From the NCBI RefSeq assembly GCF_027474405.1, contig NZ_CP114871.1, forward strand, positions 1,745,001 to 1,809,000: a stretch of DNA of 64,000 nt. The letters are read 5' to 3'. The DNA is from Caulobacter sp. NIBR2454. Lineage in GTDB: Bacteria > Pseudomonadota > Alphaproteobacteria > Caulobacterales > Caulobacteraceae. Position 1 is the stretch's first letter; every line of letters begins with the position of its first letter. Below, piece after piece: positions 1-8,564 of the stretch. Both the position numbers and the translations under genes were made by a program. Below the pieces are notes generated by a model. That model did no database searches. It was not told where the DNA came from and worked only from the letters and a program-made list of their open reading frames with translations.

Positions 1-1220
1 TTCTGGCGTCGGAAGACGTGGCCTGGGCCCGGGCGGGCAAGGGTCTGGAAGCCGGCGACCTAGTGTTCGTCGAGCCCGCGCAGGGCGGCGGCTATCGCCT
101 GAAGCAGATCCCGCTGGTCAACGGCGCCCTGGTGGCCATGGAGCCTCATACTGGCCGCGTACTGGCCATGGTGGGCGGCTATTCCTTCTCGCTGTCGAAG
201 TTCAACCGCGCGACCCAGGCCCAGCGTCAGCCGGGCTCGGCGTTCAAGCCATTCGTTTATGCGACGGCACTGGAGAACGGCTACACGCCAGCCAGCGTCG
301 TAGCCGACGCCCAGATCAGCCTGGCGGGCGCCAAGGAGGGCGAGGTCTGGAGCCCCGAAAACTACAATCACGAATATTACGGCTCGCTGCCCCTGCGCCG
401 CGGGCTGGAGCTGTCGCGCAACACCATGACCGTGCGCCTGGCGCAGGGCGTGGGCATGCGCAAGATCTCCGACATGGCGATCCGCACGGGCGTGACCGAC
501 AAGATGTCGCCGGTTCTGGCCATGGCCCTGGGGGCGGGGGAGACTACCCCGTTCCGTTTGACCGCCGCCTACGCGCCGTTCGTCAATGGCGGCCGCAAGA
601 TCGAGCCGCACCTGATCGAGCTGGTGCAAGACCGCGAGGGCAAGACCCTGCTACGCGCCGACAAGCGCGAATGCCCCAAATGCGACGCCGGCTTCAACGG
701 CGAGGAAAGCCCGCGCTTGCCGGTCACCGGGGCGCAGGTGATGGACCCGATCACCGCTTACCAGATCACCTCGATGCTGGAGGGCGTCGTCCAGCGCGGC
801 ACGGCCACCCAGGCCCGCGTCCTGAACCGCCCGGTGGCGGGCAAGACCGGCACCACCAACGAGTACCGCAGCGCCTGGTTCGTCGGCTACACGCCACAGA
901 TCGTGGTCAGCGTCTTCATAGGCTTCGACGACAACCGTTCGCTGGGCTCAAGCGAGACCGGCGGCGTGGCCAGCGTGCCGATCTTCATCGACTTCATGAC
1001 CGAGGCGATGAAGGGCGTGCCGCCGACGCCCTTCAAGGAGCCCAAGAACGCCAAGTTCGGCTATGTCCGCGGCATGCGCGAAGCCTTCCGGCCCGGAACC
1101 GAACCCAAGCCTGTCGCGACGCCGCTCATCCCCTCAGGGCCGATACCCTATGGCCAGATCGCGCCGACGCCTGGACAGGCCCCGCCCAAGCGCGAACCGG
1201 ACCTGACCGGATTGTATTGA
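1..1220 (+). CDS. mrcA: Penicillin-binding protein 1A, C-terminal part (partial)
   Basis: The 5' end lies outside the window; the reading frame is open from base 3. This is the transpeptidase half of a bifunctional class A PBP, which polymerises glycan and cross-links peptides in periplasmic peptidoglycan. The three active-site motifs are present in order: SxxK (GSAFKPF), SxN (SRNT) and KTG (AGKTGTTNEY). The tail is proline-rich (roughly the last 50 residues), which is common in alphaproteobacterial PBP1A. The N-terminal glycosyltransferase domain must lie upstream. The next gene, prfB, follows after 46 bases and has its own RBS, so it may be co-transcribed. PBP1A (mrcA/ponA class) is a confident family call; the exact paralogue cannot be fixed from a fragment. 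Confidence 0.93.
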   Translation, partial: LASEDVAWARAGKGLEAGDLVFVEPAQGGGYRLKQIPLVNGALVAMEPHTGRVLAMVGGYSFSLSKFNRATQAQRQPGSAFKPFVYATALENGYTPASVVADAQISLAGAKEGEVWSPENYNHEYYGSLPLRRGLELSRNTMTVRLAQGVGMRKISDMAIRTGVTDKMSPVLAMALGAGETTPFRLTAAYAPFVNGGRKIEPHLIELVQDREGKTLLRADKRECPKCDAGFNGEESPRLPVTGAQVMDPITAYQITSMLEGVVQRGTATQARVLNRPVAGKTGTTNEYRSAWFVGYTPQIVVSVFIGFDDNRSLGSSETGGVASVPIFIDFMTEAMKGVPPTPFKEPKNAKFGYVRGMREAFRPGTEPKPVATPLIPSGPIPYGQIAPTPGQAPPKREPDLTGLY

Positions 1221-1266
1221 CGGGCAGCGCACGCTATCTGCGCCGCTCGAATTCTAGGAGTTTCAT

Positions 1267-2388
1267 ATGAGACCGGATGTCCAAGCCGCCGCGGCTGACA
1301 TCGAGCAGTCGATCGGGCTGCTGCGCCGGCGTCTCGACTGGGAGCCTGCGCTTCGCAAGCTCGATGAGCTGAACGCCCGGGTCGAGGACCCAACCCTGTG
1401 GGATCGTCCGTCGGAAGCCCAGGCCGTGAGCCGTGAACGCGCCGCCCTGGCCGCGCGCGTGGAGGCCGTGCAGAGCCTTGAGCGCGAGCTTAAGGACGCT
1501 CTGGAATACGCCGAACTGGCGGACATGGAGAGCGACGAAAGCTCTCTGGAGGACGCCCGCGCCCAGCTACGCGCCCTGAAGGAGCGCGCCGCGCGGGCTG
1601 AGCTGGAGGCCCTGCTGTCCGGCGAGGCCGACGGCAACGACTGCTATCTGGAAGTCAATTCGGGGGCTGGCGGCACGGAGTCCAACGACTGGGCCGGGAT
1701 GCTGCTGCGCATGTACACGCGCTGGGCCAACGCCCACGGCTACACGGTCGATCTAATCGAAGAGACCAGCGGCGAACAGGCGGGGATCAAGTCGGCCACC
1801 CTGCAGATCAAGGGGCCCAACGCCTATGGCTGGATGAAGACCGAGGCCGGCGTCCATCGCCTGGTCCGCATCAGCCCCTATGACGCGGCGGCCAAGCGTC
1901 ACACCAGCTTCGCCTCCGCCTGGGTCTATCCCGTGGTGGACGACACCATCGAGATCGAGATCAACCCCGCCGACGTGCGGACCGACACCTATCGCGCCAG
2001 CGGCGCCGGCGGTCAGCACATCAACAAGACCGACTCGGCCGTGCGCCTGACGCACATCCCCACTGGCGTGGCCGTGGCCTGCCAGGCGGGCCGGTCGCAG
2101 CACCAGAACCGGGAAGAGGCGTGGAAGATGCTGCGCGCTCGCCTGTACGAGCTGGAGCTGCAGAAGCGCGAAGCGGCTCAGCAGGCGCTGGAAGACCAGA
2201 AGACGGACATCGGGTGGGGTCACCAGATCCGCTCTTACGTCCTGCAGCCGTACCAGATGGTCAAGGACCTACGGACGGAGGTCGAGACCTCGGACACGCA
2301 AGGTGTCTTGGACGGGGACCTGGACCAGTTCATGGGCGCGGCGCTGGCCCAGCGCGTCGGCGCCACCCGGGACGCGGTGGAAGGCTAG
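1267..2388 (+). CDS. prfB: Peptide chain release factor 2
   Basis: RF2 reads UGA and UAA stop codons and triggers peptide release on the ribosome. The protein has 373 residues, the usual length. The catalytic GGQ is at about residues 248-250 in the context [11 protein letters not shown]. The stop-codon recognition tripeptide is SPY at about 203-205 instead of the textbook SPF. The ATG is preceded by a TAGGAG ribosome-binding site. The gene is one continuous frame: at the position where many species carry an in-frame UGA and a +1 frameshift (Leu25-Asp26 in E. coli), this sequence reads straight through Leu23-Asp24. A strong hairpin terminator follows within 10 bases of the stop codon. Confidence 0.97.
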   Translation: MRPDVQAAAADIEQSIGLLRRRLDWEPALRKLDELNARVEDPTLWDRPSEAQAVSRERAALAARVEAVQSLERELKDALEYAELADMESDESSLEDARAQLRALKERAARAELEALLSGEADGNDCYLEVNSGAGGTESNDWAGMLLRMYTRWANAHGYTVDLIEETSGEQAGIKSATLQIKGPNAYGWMKTEAGVHRLVRISPYDAAAKRHTSFASAWVYPVVDDTIEIEINPADVRTDTYRASGAGGQHINKTDSAVRLTHIPTGVAVACQAGRSQHQNREEAWKMLRARLYELELQKREAAQQALEDQKTDIGWGHQIRSYVLQPYQMVKDLRTEVETSDTQGVLDGDLDQFMGAALAQRVGATRDAVEG

Positions 2389-2394
2389 AACTGA

Positions 2395-2422
2395 AAAAGG
2401 CCCGCTGCGAAGCGGGCCTTTT
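2395..2422. terminator. Bidirectional rho-independent terminator
   Basis: A 12-bp perfect stem (AAAAGGCCCGCT pairing with AGCGGGCCTTTT) with a GCGA loop lies between prfB and the convergent bactofilin gene. The A-run on one side and T-run on the other let it serve both strands. The same stem, with a TCGC loop, is used at 13947-13974. Confidence 0.93.
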
Positions 2423-2424
2423 GC

Positions 2425-2883
2425 TTATTCGGCGGCGGGAAGGGCGACTACGTCGGCTTCCGGTTGCGGCGCCGCGGCGGGCGCGGGGCGCTGGAGCTTG
2501 AGGCTTCGGCCCTGGAAGTAGGCGCCGATCTCCATTGAAAGCTGCTCGTGGGTTACGTCGCCTTCCACGTGGGCGGTGCTGAACAGACGGACCTGCTTGG
2601 CGGTGATCGCGCCGGAGACGCGGCCCCGGACGTCGACCGTCTCGGCGGTGATGGCGCCCTGAACGTGGCCGGTCTCGCCGATGGTCAGGCGTTCGACCTT
2701 CACGTCGCCCTTGATCGTGCCGTCCAGATGCAGGTCGCCGCCACCGGACAGGTTGCCCTTGATGGCGATGTCGGCGCCGATCAGCGAGGCGACCTTGGGG
2801 CCGCTGTTGCGGCGACCGCCGTCATGAACGGTCGGAAGATTTTCGACGGACGCGCCGCCCTTAGCTGCTTGCTTGCTGAACAT
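2425..2883 (-). CDS. bacA: Bactofilin (polymer-forming cytoskeletal protein)
   Basis: Bactofilins form non-nucleotide-dependent filaments that scaffold wall enzymes at sites such as stalks, buds or poles. The 152-residue protein has a central DUF583 right-handed beta-helix (about residues 30-115) with the typical repeating pattern (GNLSGGGDLHLDGTIKGDV, then ITAETVDVRGRVSGAI), flanked by a charged N-terminus and a Pro/Ala-rich tail. The N-terminal MFSKQ resembles Caulobacter BacA. The ATG lies inside the end of the upstream M23 peptidase gene, with a 23-base overlap, so the two are probably translationally coupled. This bactofilin/M23 pairing is known from stalked and budding alphaproteobacteria. 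The paralogue assignment (BacA) is inferred from N-terminus and context. Confidence 0.93.
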   Translation of the reverse strand: MFSKQAAKGGASVENLPTVHDGGRRNSGPKVASLIGADIAIKGNLSGGGDLHLDGTIKGDVKVERLTIGETGHVQGAITAETVDVRGRVSGAITAKQVRLFSTAHVEGDVTHEQLSMEIGAYFQGRSLKLQRPAPAAAPQPEADVVALPAAE

Positions 2884-4006
2884 AATCGCCGGCCCTCACA
2901 AAGCGGTCTGGGTTCTGCGCCTTGCCGTTGACCCAGACCTCGTAATGCAGATGCGGACCGGTGGAGCGGCCCGTGTTGCCCATGCCGCCGATCCGCTGGC
3001 CGACGCCGACCCGCTGGCCTGGACGCACGCCGATGGCCTGGAGGTGGGCGTAGCGGGTCTTAAAGCCGCCGCCATGGTCGATCTCGATGGTGTTGCCGTA
3101 ACCCGAGCGCACGCCGGTGAAGGAGACGACGCCTGGCGCCGTTGCGCTGATCGGGGTGTTGATCCCACCCGCGAAGTCCAGGCCGGAATGCAGGGCGGGG
3201 CGGCGCGTGAACGGATCGAAGCGCACACCAAAGCCGCTGGTCTTCACCGCATAGGCGGGGCGGGCGAGGGGCAGACGGTTGGCGGCCGTGGAGAGGCTGC
3301 GCATGGCCGACATATTGGAGGAGGCGCGCTGGATTCGCATGGCGAAGTCCGGCTCCACGTCGAGCACGGCGGCCAGGGCGCGAGGATCCTTGGCCTCGAT
3401 CAGCGGGCCGCCGAGCGCCCCGCCGCGATTGACGTAGGACTCCGGGTTCAGGCCGGCGAGGCGGAAGGCGACGCGCAGGCGTTCAGCTCGCGTCTTGGCG
3501 TAGGTCTCAGCCGACTGGATCAGGCGTTCCTGGTCCATGCGGGTGGCGTTGATGCGTTCGACTGGATTGGCGTCGGCCAGGCGTGGGGCGGCGGGCTTCA
3601 GCGCCTCCGCCGCGCCCGGGGCGCCCTTGAAGTCGCTGACCAGCATGGCCAGGGCGGCGTGACGGCGCTCAACCGAAGCGGCCAGGTCGTCGACCGAGCC
3701 GTTGACAGCGGAGAGCTGGGCGATGGCGCTGTTCAGGCGGGCCTGGCGGTCGGCGTTCATCCGCTCATTCTGCGCCTTGATGCGCATGACCTGCTGGTCG
3801 GCGGCGTTCAGCGACGAGGCGTTGATCAGCATCGCGACAGTGGAGACGCCGGTCCACAGGGCGAAGCCGGCGAGGCCGCCGGCGATGACCATTTGCTTGA
3901 CCGGGGTCAGAACGACGCCGCGCATCTGGCCGCCAGAGCGGACATACAGATGTCGCTCTGGAAAAAGCTCATGGAGCGATCGCCACAGTCGCCTGAAGCG
4001 CGTCAT
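2861..4006 (-). CDS. Membrane-anchored M23 (LytM-type) metallopeptidase
   Basis: This is a predicted peptidoglycan endopeptidase of about 381 residues. It has a short cytoplasmic N-terminus, one transmembrane helix at about residues 38-61, a periplasmic alpha-helical region with several putative coiled stretches (about 65-240), and a C-terminal LytM domain. The zinc ligands are visible as HSGLD (HxxxD) and PHLHYE (HxH), so the enzyme should be active. I chose the ATG at 4006 (MTRFRRLW) over a TTG 15 bases upstream because a G-rich ribosome-binding site precedes it. It overlaps bacA and likely works with it: in Hyphomonas and Rhodomicrobium the equivalent peptidase, LmdC, is positioned by BacA. 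A TTAACCAT motif lies about 105 bases upstream (4110-4117). Confidence 0.92.
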   Translation of the reverse strand: MTRFRRLWRSLHELFPERHLYVRSGGQMRGVVLTPVKQMVIAGGLAGFALWTGVSTVAMLINASSLNAADQQVMRIKAQNERMNADRQARLNSAIAQLSAVNGSVDDLAASVERRHAALAMLVSDFKGAPGAAEALKPAAPRLADANPVERINATRMDQERLIQSAETYAKTRAERLRVAFRLAGLNPESYVNRGGALGGPLIEAKDPRALAAVLDVEPDFAMRIQRASSNMSAMRSLSTAANRLPLARPAYAVKTSGFGVRFDPFTRRPALHSGLDFAGGINTPISATAPGVVSFTGVRSGYGNTIEIDHGGGFKTRYAHLQAIGVRPGQRVGVGQRIGGMGNTGRSTGPHLHYEVWVNGKAQNPDRFVRAGDYVQQASS

Positions 4007-4109
4007 ACCCACCCCGCACAATTACTCTAGCGGCGGGATAAGGGCATAAACTTAAGAAGCGGTGCAAGAGGCGAAAAGCACACGCAGGCGCGGCAAAGAT
4101 GCATCATTA

Positions 4110-4117
4110 ATGGTTAA
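4110..4117 (-). promoter_or_regulatory. Possible CtrA half-site (TTAACCAT)
   Basis: TTAACCAT on the minus strand lies upstream of the M23/bactofilin pair. This octamer is a known secondary CtrA-binding motif in Caulobacter. The surrounding TTAA-N3-TTAA does not have the 7-base spacing of a full CtrA box, so this is only a candidate. Confidence 0.35.
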
Positions 4118-4178
4118 TGACGCATGAATGCATTCTCGCGGTGTCTCATGCCTAATGCGGAGGCGATCCGCCAGTTCC

Positions 4179-4643
4179 CTAGAGATTGCGAACGGCCTCC
4201 AAAACCTGCGCGGCGTGCCCGGAAACCTTCACCTTGCGCCAGATGTGGCGGATCACGCCTTCACCATCGATGACGAAGGTGGCGCGGTCGATGCCCATGT
4301 ACTGACGGCCATAGAGGGTCTTTTCGATCCAGACGCCGTAGCTTTCGACCATCCCACCCTCGGGATCGGCGCCTAGCTCGACCTTGAGGTCATGCTTGGC
4401 GCGGAATTTCCCGTGCTTCTTGGCGGTGTCCTTGGACACGCCGACCACGACGGCGCCGGTCTTGGCGAAATCGTCGCGCAAGGCGGAGAAGTCGATCGCC
4501 TCGGTCGTGCAGCCGGGGGTGTCGTCCTTGGGATAGAAGTAGAGCACGACCGTCTTGCCCTTCAGCCCAGACAGGCTGACGCGGCCGGTGTCGGTCTCGA
4601 GGTCGAAATCGGGGGCGCGGTCGCCGATGTTCAAGTCAGGCAT
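4179..4643 (-). CDS. bcp: Thiol peroxidase of the Bcp/PrxQ family
   Basis: This cytoplasmic peroxiredoxin reduces hydrogen peroxide and organic hydroperoxides. It has 154 residues, matching the family. The peroxidatic cysteine is Cys45 in DDTPGCTTEA. The usual resolving cysteine five residues later (Cys50 in E. coli Bcp) is replaced by isoleucine and there is no other cysteine, so it should act as a one-cysteine enzyme that needs an outside thiol. It is separated from tyrS by a REP-like pair (4677-4757) and reads away from the M23 gene's upstream region, so it is probably a single-gene unit. Confidence 0.95.
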   Translation of the reverse strand: MPDLNIGDRAPDFDLETDTGRVSLSGLKGKTVVLYFYPKDDTPGCTTEAIDFSALRDDFAKTGAVVVGVSKDTAKKHGKFRAKHDLKVELGADPEGGMVESYGVWIEKTLYGRQYMGIDRATFVIDGEGVIRHIWRKVKVSGHAAQVLEAVRNL

Positions 4644-4676
4644 TTGCTTCTCACATCTTCCAGCCCCTCAACCGCT

Positions 4677-4757
4677 CACCCCGGCGTAGGCCGGGGTCCA
4701 GATGACGGGCTCGGAGCTCTATGATCTGGTTCCCGGCCTTCGCCGGGATGAGCGGAG
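4677..4757. repeat. REP-like inverted pair
   Basis: Two short GC-rich hairpins in opposite orientation lie between bcp and tyrS. The first is CCCCGGCGTAGGCCGGGG followed by TCCAGAT; the second, read on the minus strand, is TCCCGGCGAAGGCCGGGA followed by ACCAGAT. The shared tail after each hairpin marks them as copies of one extragenic palindrome family, arranged head-to-head as in REPIN/BIME elements. Confidence 0.75.
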
Positions 4758-4762
4758 TGAAG

Positions 4763-6022
4763 TTAGACCGGCTTCACCAGGACGATCTTCTTCTTGCCAG
4801 CGGCCAGCTTGATGACGCCGTCGACGAGGTCGACCTGGGTCACCATCTGGTTGGCGTCGGAGACGGCCTGGTCGTTCATGCGAACGCCGCCGCCCTGGGC
4901 TAGGCGACGAGCTTCGCCGCGCGAGCCGGCGAGGCCGGCGTCGGCGAACAGGGCCGCGAGCTGAACGCCCCCGGCCAGGGTCGCGGCCGGGATCTCGAAG
5001 GTCGGCAGGTCGGCGGAGACGCTGCCCTGTTCGAACAGCTTTTGAGCCGCGTCGCGAGCCGTGCGGGCGGCGTCTTCGCCGTGGGCCATGCGGGTGGCTT
5101 CGTCGGCCAGGACCTTCTTAGCGTCGTTGATGGCGGCGCCTTCAAGCGACTCCAGGCGGGCGATCTCGTCCAGGGGCAGGTCGGTGAACAGGCGCAGGAA
5201 CTTGCCGACGTCGGCGTCCTCGGTGTTGCGCCAGAACTGCCAGTAGTCGTAGGGGCTCAGCTGTTCGGCGTTGAGCCAGACGGCGCCGGCGGCGGTCTTG
5301 CCCATCTTGGCGCCCGAGGCGGTCGTCAGCAGGGGCGTGGTCAGGCCGAAGGCGGGTTTCTGGTCCACGCGGCGGATCAGCTCCACCCCGTTGAGGATGT
5401 TCCCCCACTGGTCCGAGCCGCCCATCTGCAGCACGCAGCCGCGGGTGCGCTGCAGCTCCAGGAAGTCGGTGGCCTGCATCAACATGTAGTTGAATTCCAG
5501 GAAGGTCATCGGCTGCTCACGCTCGAGCCGCAGCTTGACGGAGTCGAAGGCCAGCATGCGGTTGACGGTGAAGTGGACGCCGAAATCGCGCAGGAACTGG
5601 ATGTAGCCGAGCTTGGACAGCCACTCGTCGTTATCGACCATCACCGCATCGGTCGGCCCGTCGCCGAAGGTCAGGAACTTCGAGAAGACCTGCTTGATGC
5701 CGGCGATGTTGGCCTGGATGTCGGCGTCGGACAGCAGCTTGCGGCTTTCATCCTTGCCGGTGGGGTCGCCGACCTTGGTGGTGCCGCCGCCCATCAGGAC
5801 GATGGGCTTGTGGCCGGCCTGCTGAAGGCGGCGCAGCATCATGATCTGGATCAGGCTGCCCACATGCAGGGACGGGGCCGTGGCGTCGAAGCCGATGTAG
5901 GCGGTGATGGTCCCCTTGGCCGCCGCCTCGTCCAGCTCCTCCGGATGGGTGATCTGGTGGATGTAGCCCCGCGCCTGCAGGGTCCGCAGGAAGTCGGACT
6001 TGAACGCGGGGTCGGCGGACAT
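4763..6022 (-). CDS. tyrS: Tyrosyl-tRNA synthetase
   Basis: A class I aminoacyl-tRNA synthetase that charges tRNA-Tyr. With the ATG at 6022 the protein has 419 residues, normal for the bacterial type. Signatures are the HIGH-equivalent HVGS at residues 53-56, the GGSDQWGN tyrosine-pocket motif near 201-208, the KMSKS-equivalent KMGKT at 239-243, and a C-terminal S4-like RNA-binding domain (last ~60 residues). The open frame continues 225 codons upstream across the divergent anmK, but that extension has no homology and a GAGAG ribosome-binding site sits just before the ATG at 6022. Confidence 0.97.
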   Translation of the reverse strand: MSADPAFKSDFLRTLQARGYIHQITHPEELDEAAAKGTITAYIGFDATAPSLHVGSLIQIMMLRRLQQAGHKPIVLMGGGTTKVGDPTGKDESRKLLSDADIQANIAGIKQVFSKFLTFGDGPTDAVMVDNDEWLSKLGYIQFLRDFGVHFTVNRMLAFDSVKLRLEREQPMTFLEFNYMLMQATDFLELQRTRGCVLQMGGSDQWGNILNGVELIRRVDQKPAFGLTTPLLTTASGAKMGKTAAGAVWLNAEQLSPYDYWQFWRNTEDADVGKFLRLFTDLPLDEIARLESLEGAAINDAKKVLADEATRMAHGEDAARTARDAAQKLFEQGSVSADLPTFEIPAATLAGGVQLAALFADAGLAGSRGEARRLAQGGGVRMNDQAVSDANQMVTQVDLVDGVIKLAAGKKKIVLVKPV

Positions 6023-6275
6023 GGCTTTGCTCTCTTCAGTCTGGGTGCGCGCGTTTAGCACGGCTGGGGTGGGGAGGGATGTGGATTTCATGAGTCCGGG
6101 CTTGGTTTGAAGGCCGGAGACACGGGCTTTGTGATGACATGCCGCCGGCTGTTGGGCGGCAGGCAGGATCGCTGAGCCGCTCGCTAGGACTGCGAGCGGT
6201 AATAGAGGCCGGAAAGGGCGCGGCGAGCGATCATGGAAGCTAGCTACCTTTCGCGGAGAGTGGCAGTCAAGGCGC

Positions 6276-7385
6276 ATGAAGGTTCTCGGATTCATGACGG
6301 GCACGTCCCTGGACGCCGTGGATATGGCGGTGCTGGAGACGGACGGCGAGGCGATCACCGCCTTCGGGCCGGCGGGCGAGCGCAAGCTGAGCGACGCGAC
6401 GCGCGAACTGGTGCTGGCTGCGACGCACGACGCCCTGAAGTGGGAGCGGGGAACGCCGGAGCCGGAAAGCTTCGCCCCCGCGGCGACGGCCGTGGCGCAG
6501 GAGCATTTCGAGGCGGCGTCGAGCTTCATCGAGGAACACGGCCTGGCCTGGACCGAGTTCGACCTGATCGGCATGCACGGCCAGACCGTGCTGCACGAGC
6601 GGCCCAATGAAGAGCGGATCGGCCGGACGGTGCAGCTGGGCGACGCCCAGGCGCTGGCGGATCTGACCGGCGTTCCGGTGGCGTTCGATTTCCGCACCGC
6701 CGACGTGGCGGCCGGCGGGGAGGGGGCGCCGCTGGCCCCGATCTATCATCTGGCGCGGGCCAGGGCCGGGGGGCTGGAGCCGCCGGCGGCGATCCTGAAC
6801 ATCGGCGGGGTGGCTAATGTGACCCTGATCGACGCCGACGGGACCATGGTGGGCTTCGACACGGGCCCGGGCAACGGGATGATCGACCTGCTGATGCAGG
6901 AGCGCGGGGCGGGGCGGTTCGACGCCGGCGGCAAGTACGCCAGCGTCGGGGCGGTGGATGAGGCGGCGCTGAAGGCGATGCTGGCACATCCGTATTTCGA
7001 GGCGCCGCCGCCCAAATCGCTGGATCGCTATGACTTCTCGCTGGAGCCGGTGGAGGCCCTGCGGCTGGAGGATGCGGCGGCGACGCTGGTGGCGTTCACC
7101 GCGGCGGGCGTGGCCAAGGGCGTTGCGTACGCGCCCGTGCAGCCCCGGGCGCTGATCGTCTGTGGCGGCGGACGGCATAACCCTGTGCTGATGAAGGCGC
7201 TGGAGGCGGCCCTGCCCATGCCGGTGAAGACCGCCGAGGATCTGGAGTGGCGCGGGGATTCCATAGAGGCCGAGGCCTTCGCCTATCTGGCGGCGCGGAC
7301 GGCACGGGACCTGCCAATCAGCTTTCCGGGGACCACGGGCGTGAAGGCGGCCATGACCGGCGGACGGATCGTAAGGCCGCGCTGA
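6276..7385 (+). CDS. anmK: Anhydro-N-acetylmuramic acid kinase
   Basis: AnmK uses ATP and water to open 1,6-anhydroMurNAc to MurNAc-6-phosphate, a cytoplasmic step of peptidoglycan recycling. The 369-residue protein shows the N-terminal phosphate motif [12 protein letters not shown] (about residues 5-16), the catalytic-region motif GMHGQTV, and the ATP-binding segments [15 protein letters not shown] and CGGGRHNP. The start ATG has an AAGG ribosome-binding site and is divergent from tyrS. A dipeptide epimerase of the same recycling pathway is encoded at 40217-41194. Confidence 0.96.
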   Translation: MKVLGFMTGTSLDAVDMAVLETDGEAITAFGPAGERKLSDATRELVLAATHDALKWERGTPEPESFAPAATAVAQEHFEAASSFIEEHGLAWTEFDLIGMHGQTVLHERPNEERIGRTVQLGDAQALADLTGVPVAFDFRTADVAAGGEGAPLAPIYHLARARAGGLEPPAAILNIGGVANVTLIDADGTMVGFDTGPGNGMIDLLMQERGAGRFDAGGKYASVGAVDEAALKAMLAHPYFEAPPPKSLDRYDFSLEPVEALRLEDAAATLVAFTAAGVAKGVAYAPVQPRALIVCGGGRHNPVLMKALEAALPMPVKTAEDLEWRGDSIEAEAFAYLAARTARDLPISFPGTTGVKAAMTGGRIVRPR

Positions 7386-7823
7386 GGCCGGGAATGTCTC
7401 CAAAGTCCACGTCCCGTTTGTTTGTCGTTTGCGGCGCGCCTCTGAGGCGGCCGGCCGGCTCCTAGTCACAAGGGTAGCGCCGGGGTGAGGGGCGGGGAGA
7501 ATTCGGAGCCTGGCGCTGGCGGCGCAAGGGGTAGGGCGGTGGCCGTGCGAGGATGGCGGGCGCGGCGCGGCGGCGAATTGAACGCTTGGGCGGTCCGCCG
7601 CGATGTATCCAATGTCTCCGCGAAGGGGCGCGGTTTCCCCTGAGTATCGGTCTCCAGAGTCTCCTGTCGGGCTGGGTCCTCCGACTAGTTTGAAGCACGC
7701 AGGGCGGTAGCTGAACCGGCCTTCATCAAGCTGAACCGAAGATAACGGCGGGCTCCAGTTGCGTTCAGCTTGGCCGCTCTAAGGTCGTCTCACTGGCTGA
7801 TCAAACCCAGAGGGAGACCGATC
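7386..7823. other. Intergenic region without a recognisable gene
   Basis: This 438-base stretch separates anmK from the SH3-domain protein. I see no convincing ORF, RNA gene or terminator in its first 300 bases. The promoter-proximal part contains three copies of an AGCTGAAC element, listed separately. Confidence 0.6.
7709..7770. promoter_or_regulatory. Repeated AGCTGAAC elements upstream of the SH3 gene
   Basis: AGCTGAACC occurs at 7709-7717 and again at 7729-7737, exactly 20 bases (about two helical turns) apart, and inverted as GTTCAGCT at 7763-7770. They lie 54-115 bases before the ATG. The spacing suggests a protein binding on one face of the helix. The regulator is unknown. Confidence 0.45.
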
Positions 7824-8429
7824 ATGACCGCCAAGACCACGATGAAGACCAAGACCCTGGCCGCTGTGACGGCCGCCTCGATCGCCGCCACGCTGGCGGT
7901 CTCGGCCGCGCCGACCCTGGCGAGCGCCCAGAACCTGAAGCCGGTGATCGGCTGCTCGGCCCCCGGCGGCAAGCAGGAGGGCGGCGCCCTGATCGGCGCG
8001 ATCCTGGGCGGCGTCCTGGGCAGCAACCTGGCCAAGAACGACCGCGGCACGGGCACCGTCATCGGCGCCGTGGGCGGCGCGGCGGCGGGTTCGGCCATCG
8101 GCTGCAAGATGCAGGAGAAGCGGACCGCCAACGAATACGGCGGCACGTACAAGAGCGGCGGCTACAAGCTGGCGTCCTACGTCCAGCCGGCGCGCTTCGA
8201 CGGCCTGAACGAGATGTACGTGGCGACCTCGACGGTCAATGTCCGGGCCGCGCCGACCACCCGGGCGGCCAAGACCACCTCGCTGACGCGGGGCCAGACC
8301 TTCAAGGCCATGGCTGTCGCGGACCGGGGCGAGTGGATCCTGGTGGGTCGTGACGGCGTCGGCATCGGCTACGTCCACGCCGACTACGTCCGGCCGCAGA
8401 ACGGTGGCTATCGTTACGCCAGCTACTAA
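7824..8429 (+). CDS. Secreted glycine-zipper / SH3-like domain protein
   Basis: This predicted envelope protein has 201 residues. It has an N-terminal signal peptide (positive start, hydrophobic core, Ala-x-Ala cleavage near residue 35). A glycine-zipper segment follows (GALIGAILGGVLGSNLA, then GTVIGAVGGAAAGSAIG, about residues 53-92), as in 17-kDa-antigen-type outer-membrane proteins. A C-terminal bacterial SH3 (type 3) domain covers about 133-195, with the usual VNVRAAPT opening. The SH3 domain suggests binding to peptidoglycan. I chose the ATG at 7824, preceded by AGAGGGAGA; an upstream in-frame start would break the signal peptide. A hairpin terminator follows. The exact role is unknown. 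Confidence 0.88.
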   Translation: MTAKTTMKTKTLAAVTAASIAATLAVSAAPTLASAQNLKPVIGCSAPGGKQEGGALIGAILGGVLGSNLAKNDRGTGTVIGAVGGAAAGSAIGCKMQEKRTANEYGGTYKSGGYKLASYVQPARFDGLNEMYVATSTVNVRAAPTTRAAKTTSLTRGQTFKAMAVADRGEWILVGRDGVGIGYVHADYVRPQNGGYRYASY

Positions 8430-8437
8430 ACCGGTTC

Positions 8438-8449
8438 ATATGTACATAT
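8438..8449. other. 12-bp perfect palindrome ATATGTACATAT
   Basis: An AT-rich perfect palindrome starts nine bases after the stop codon of the SH3 gene, between the gene and its terminator. It could be an operator or merely an AT-rich spacer. Confidence 0.3.
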
Positions 8450-8463
8450 AAATTAGAGGAGGG

Positions 8464-8491
8464 CCCGGGTGGGAGAACCGCCCGGGTTTTT
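8464..8491 (+). terminator. Rho-independent terminator of the SH3 gene
   Basis: The stem CCCGGGTGG pairs with CCGCCCGGG (one G-U), with a GAGAA loop, followed by five T residues. It lies 35 bases after the stop codon. Confidence 0.9.
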
Positions 8492-8564
8492 CTTGTTGTG
8501 CATGCTTCGAGACGCGCTGAGGCACTCAGGATCACGGGTTTCGGATGCATCTCGCTCGTCTCCG

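Noticed and set aside
1320..1350. Programmed +1 frameshift in prfB.
   Set aside because: No in-frame TGA is present; the frame is continuous through the Leu-Asp site.
2873..4030. 385-codon ORF on the plus strand opposite the M23 gene.
   Set aside because: High-GC genomes produce long antisense open frames; composition is low-complexity Gly/Ala/Arg and the minus-strand gene has clear catalytic motifs.
4105..4118. TTAA-N3-TTAA as a full CtrA box upstream of the M23 gene.
   Set aside because: The spacing is three, not seven. Only the TTAACCAT half-site is kept as a weak candidate.
6023..6697. 225-codon N-terminal extension of tyrS.
   Set aside because: It overlaps the divergent anmK gene in antisense, shows no homology, and the ATG at 6022 has a ribosome-binding site and family-typical start.
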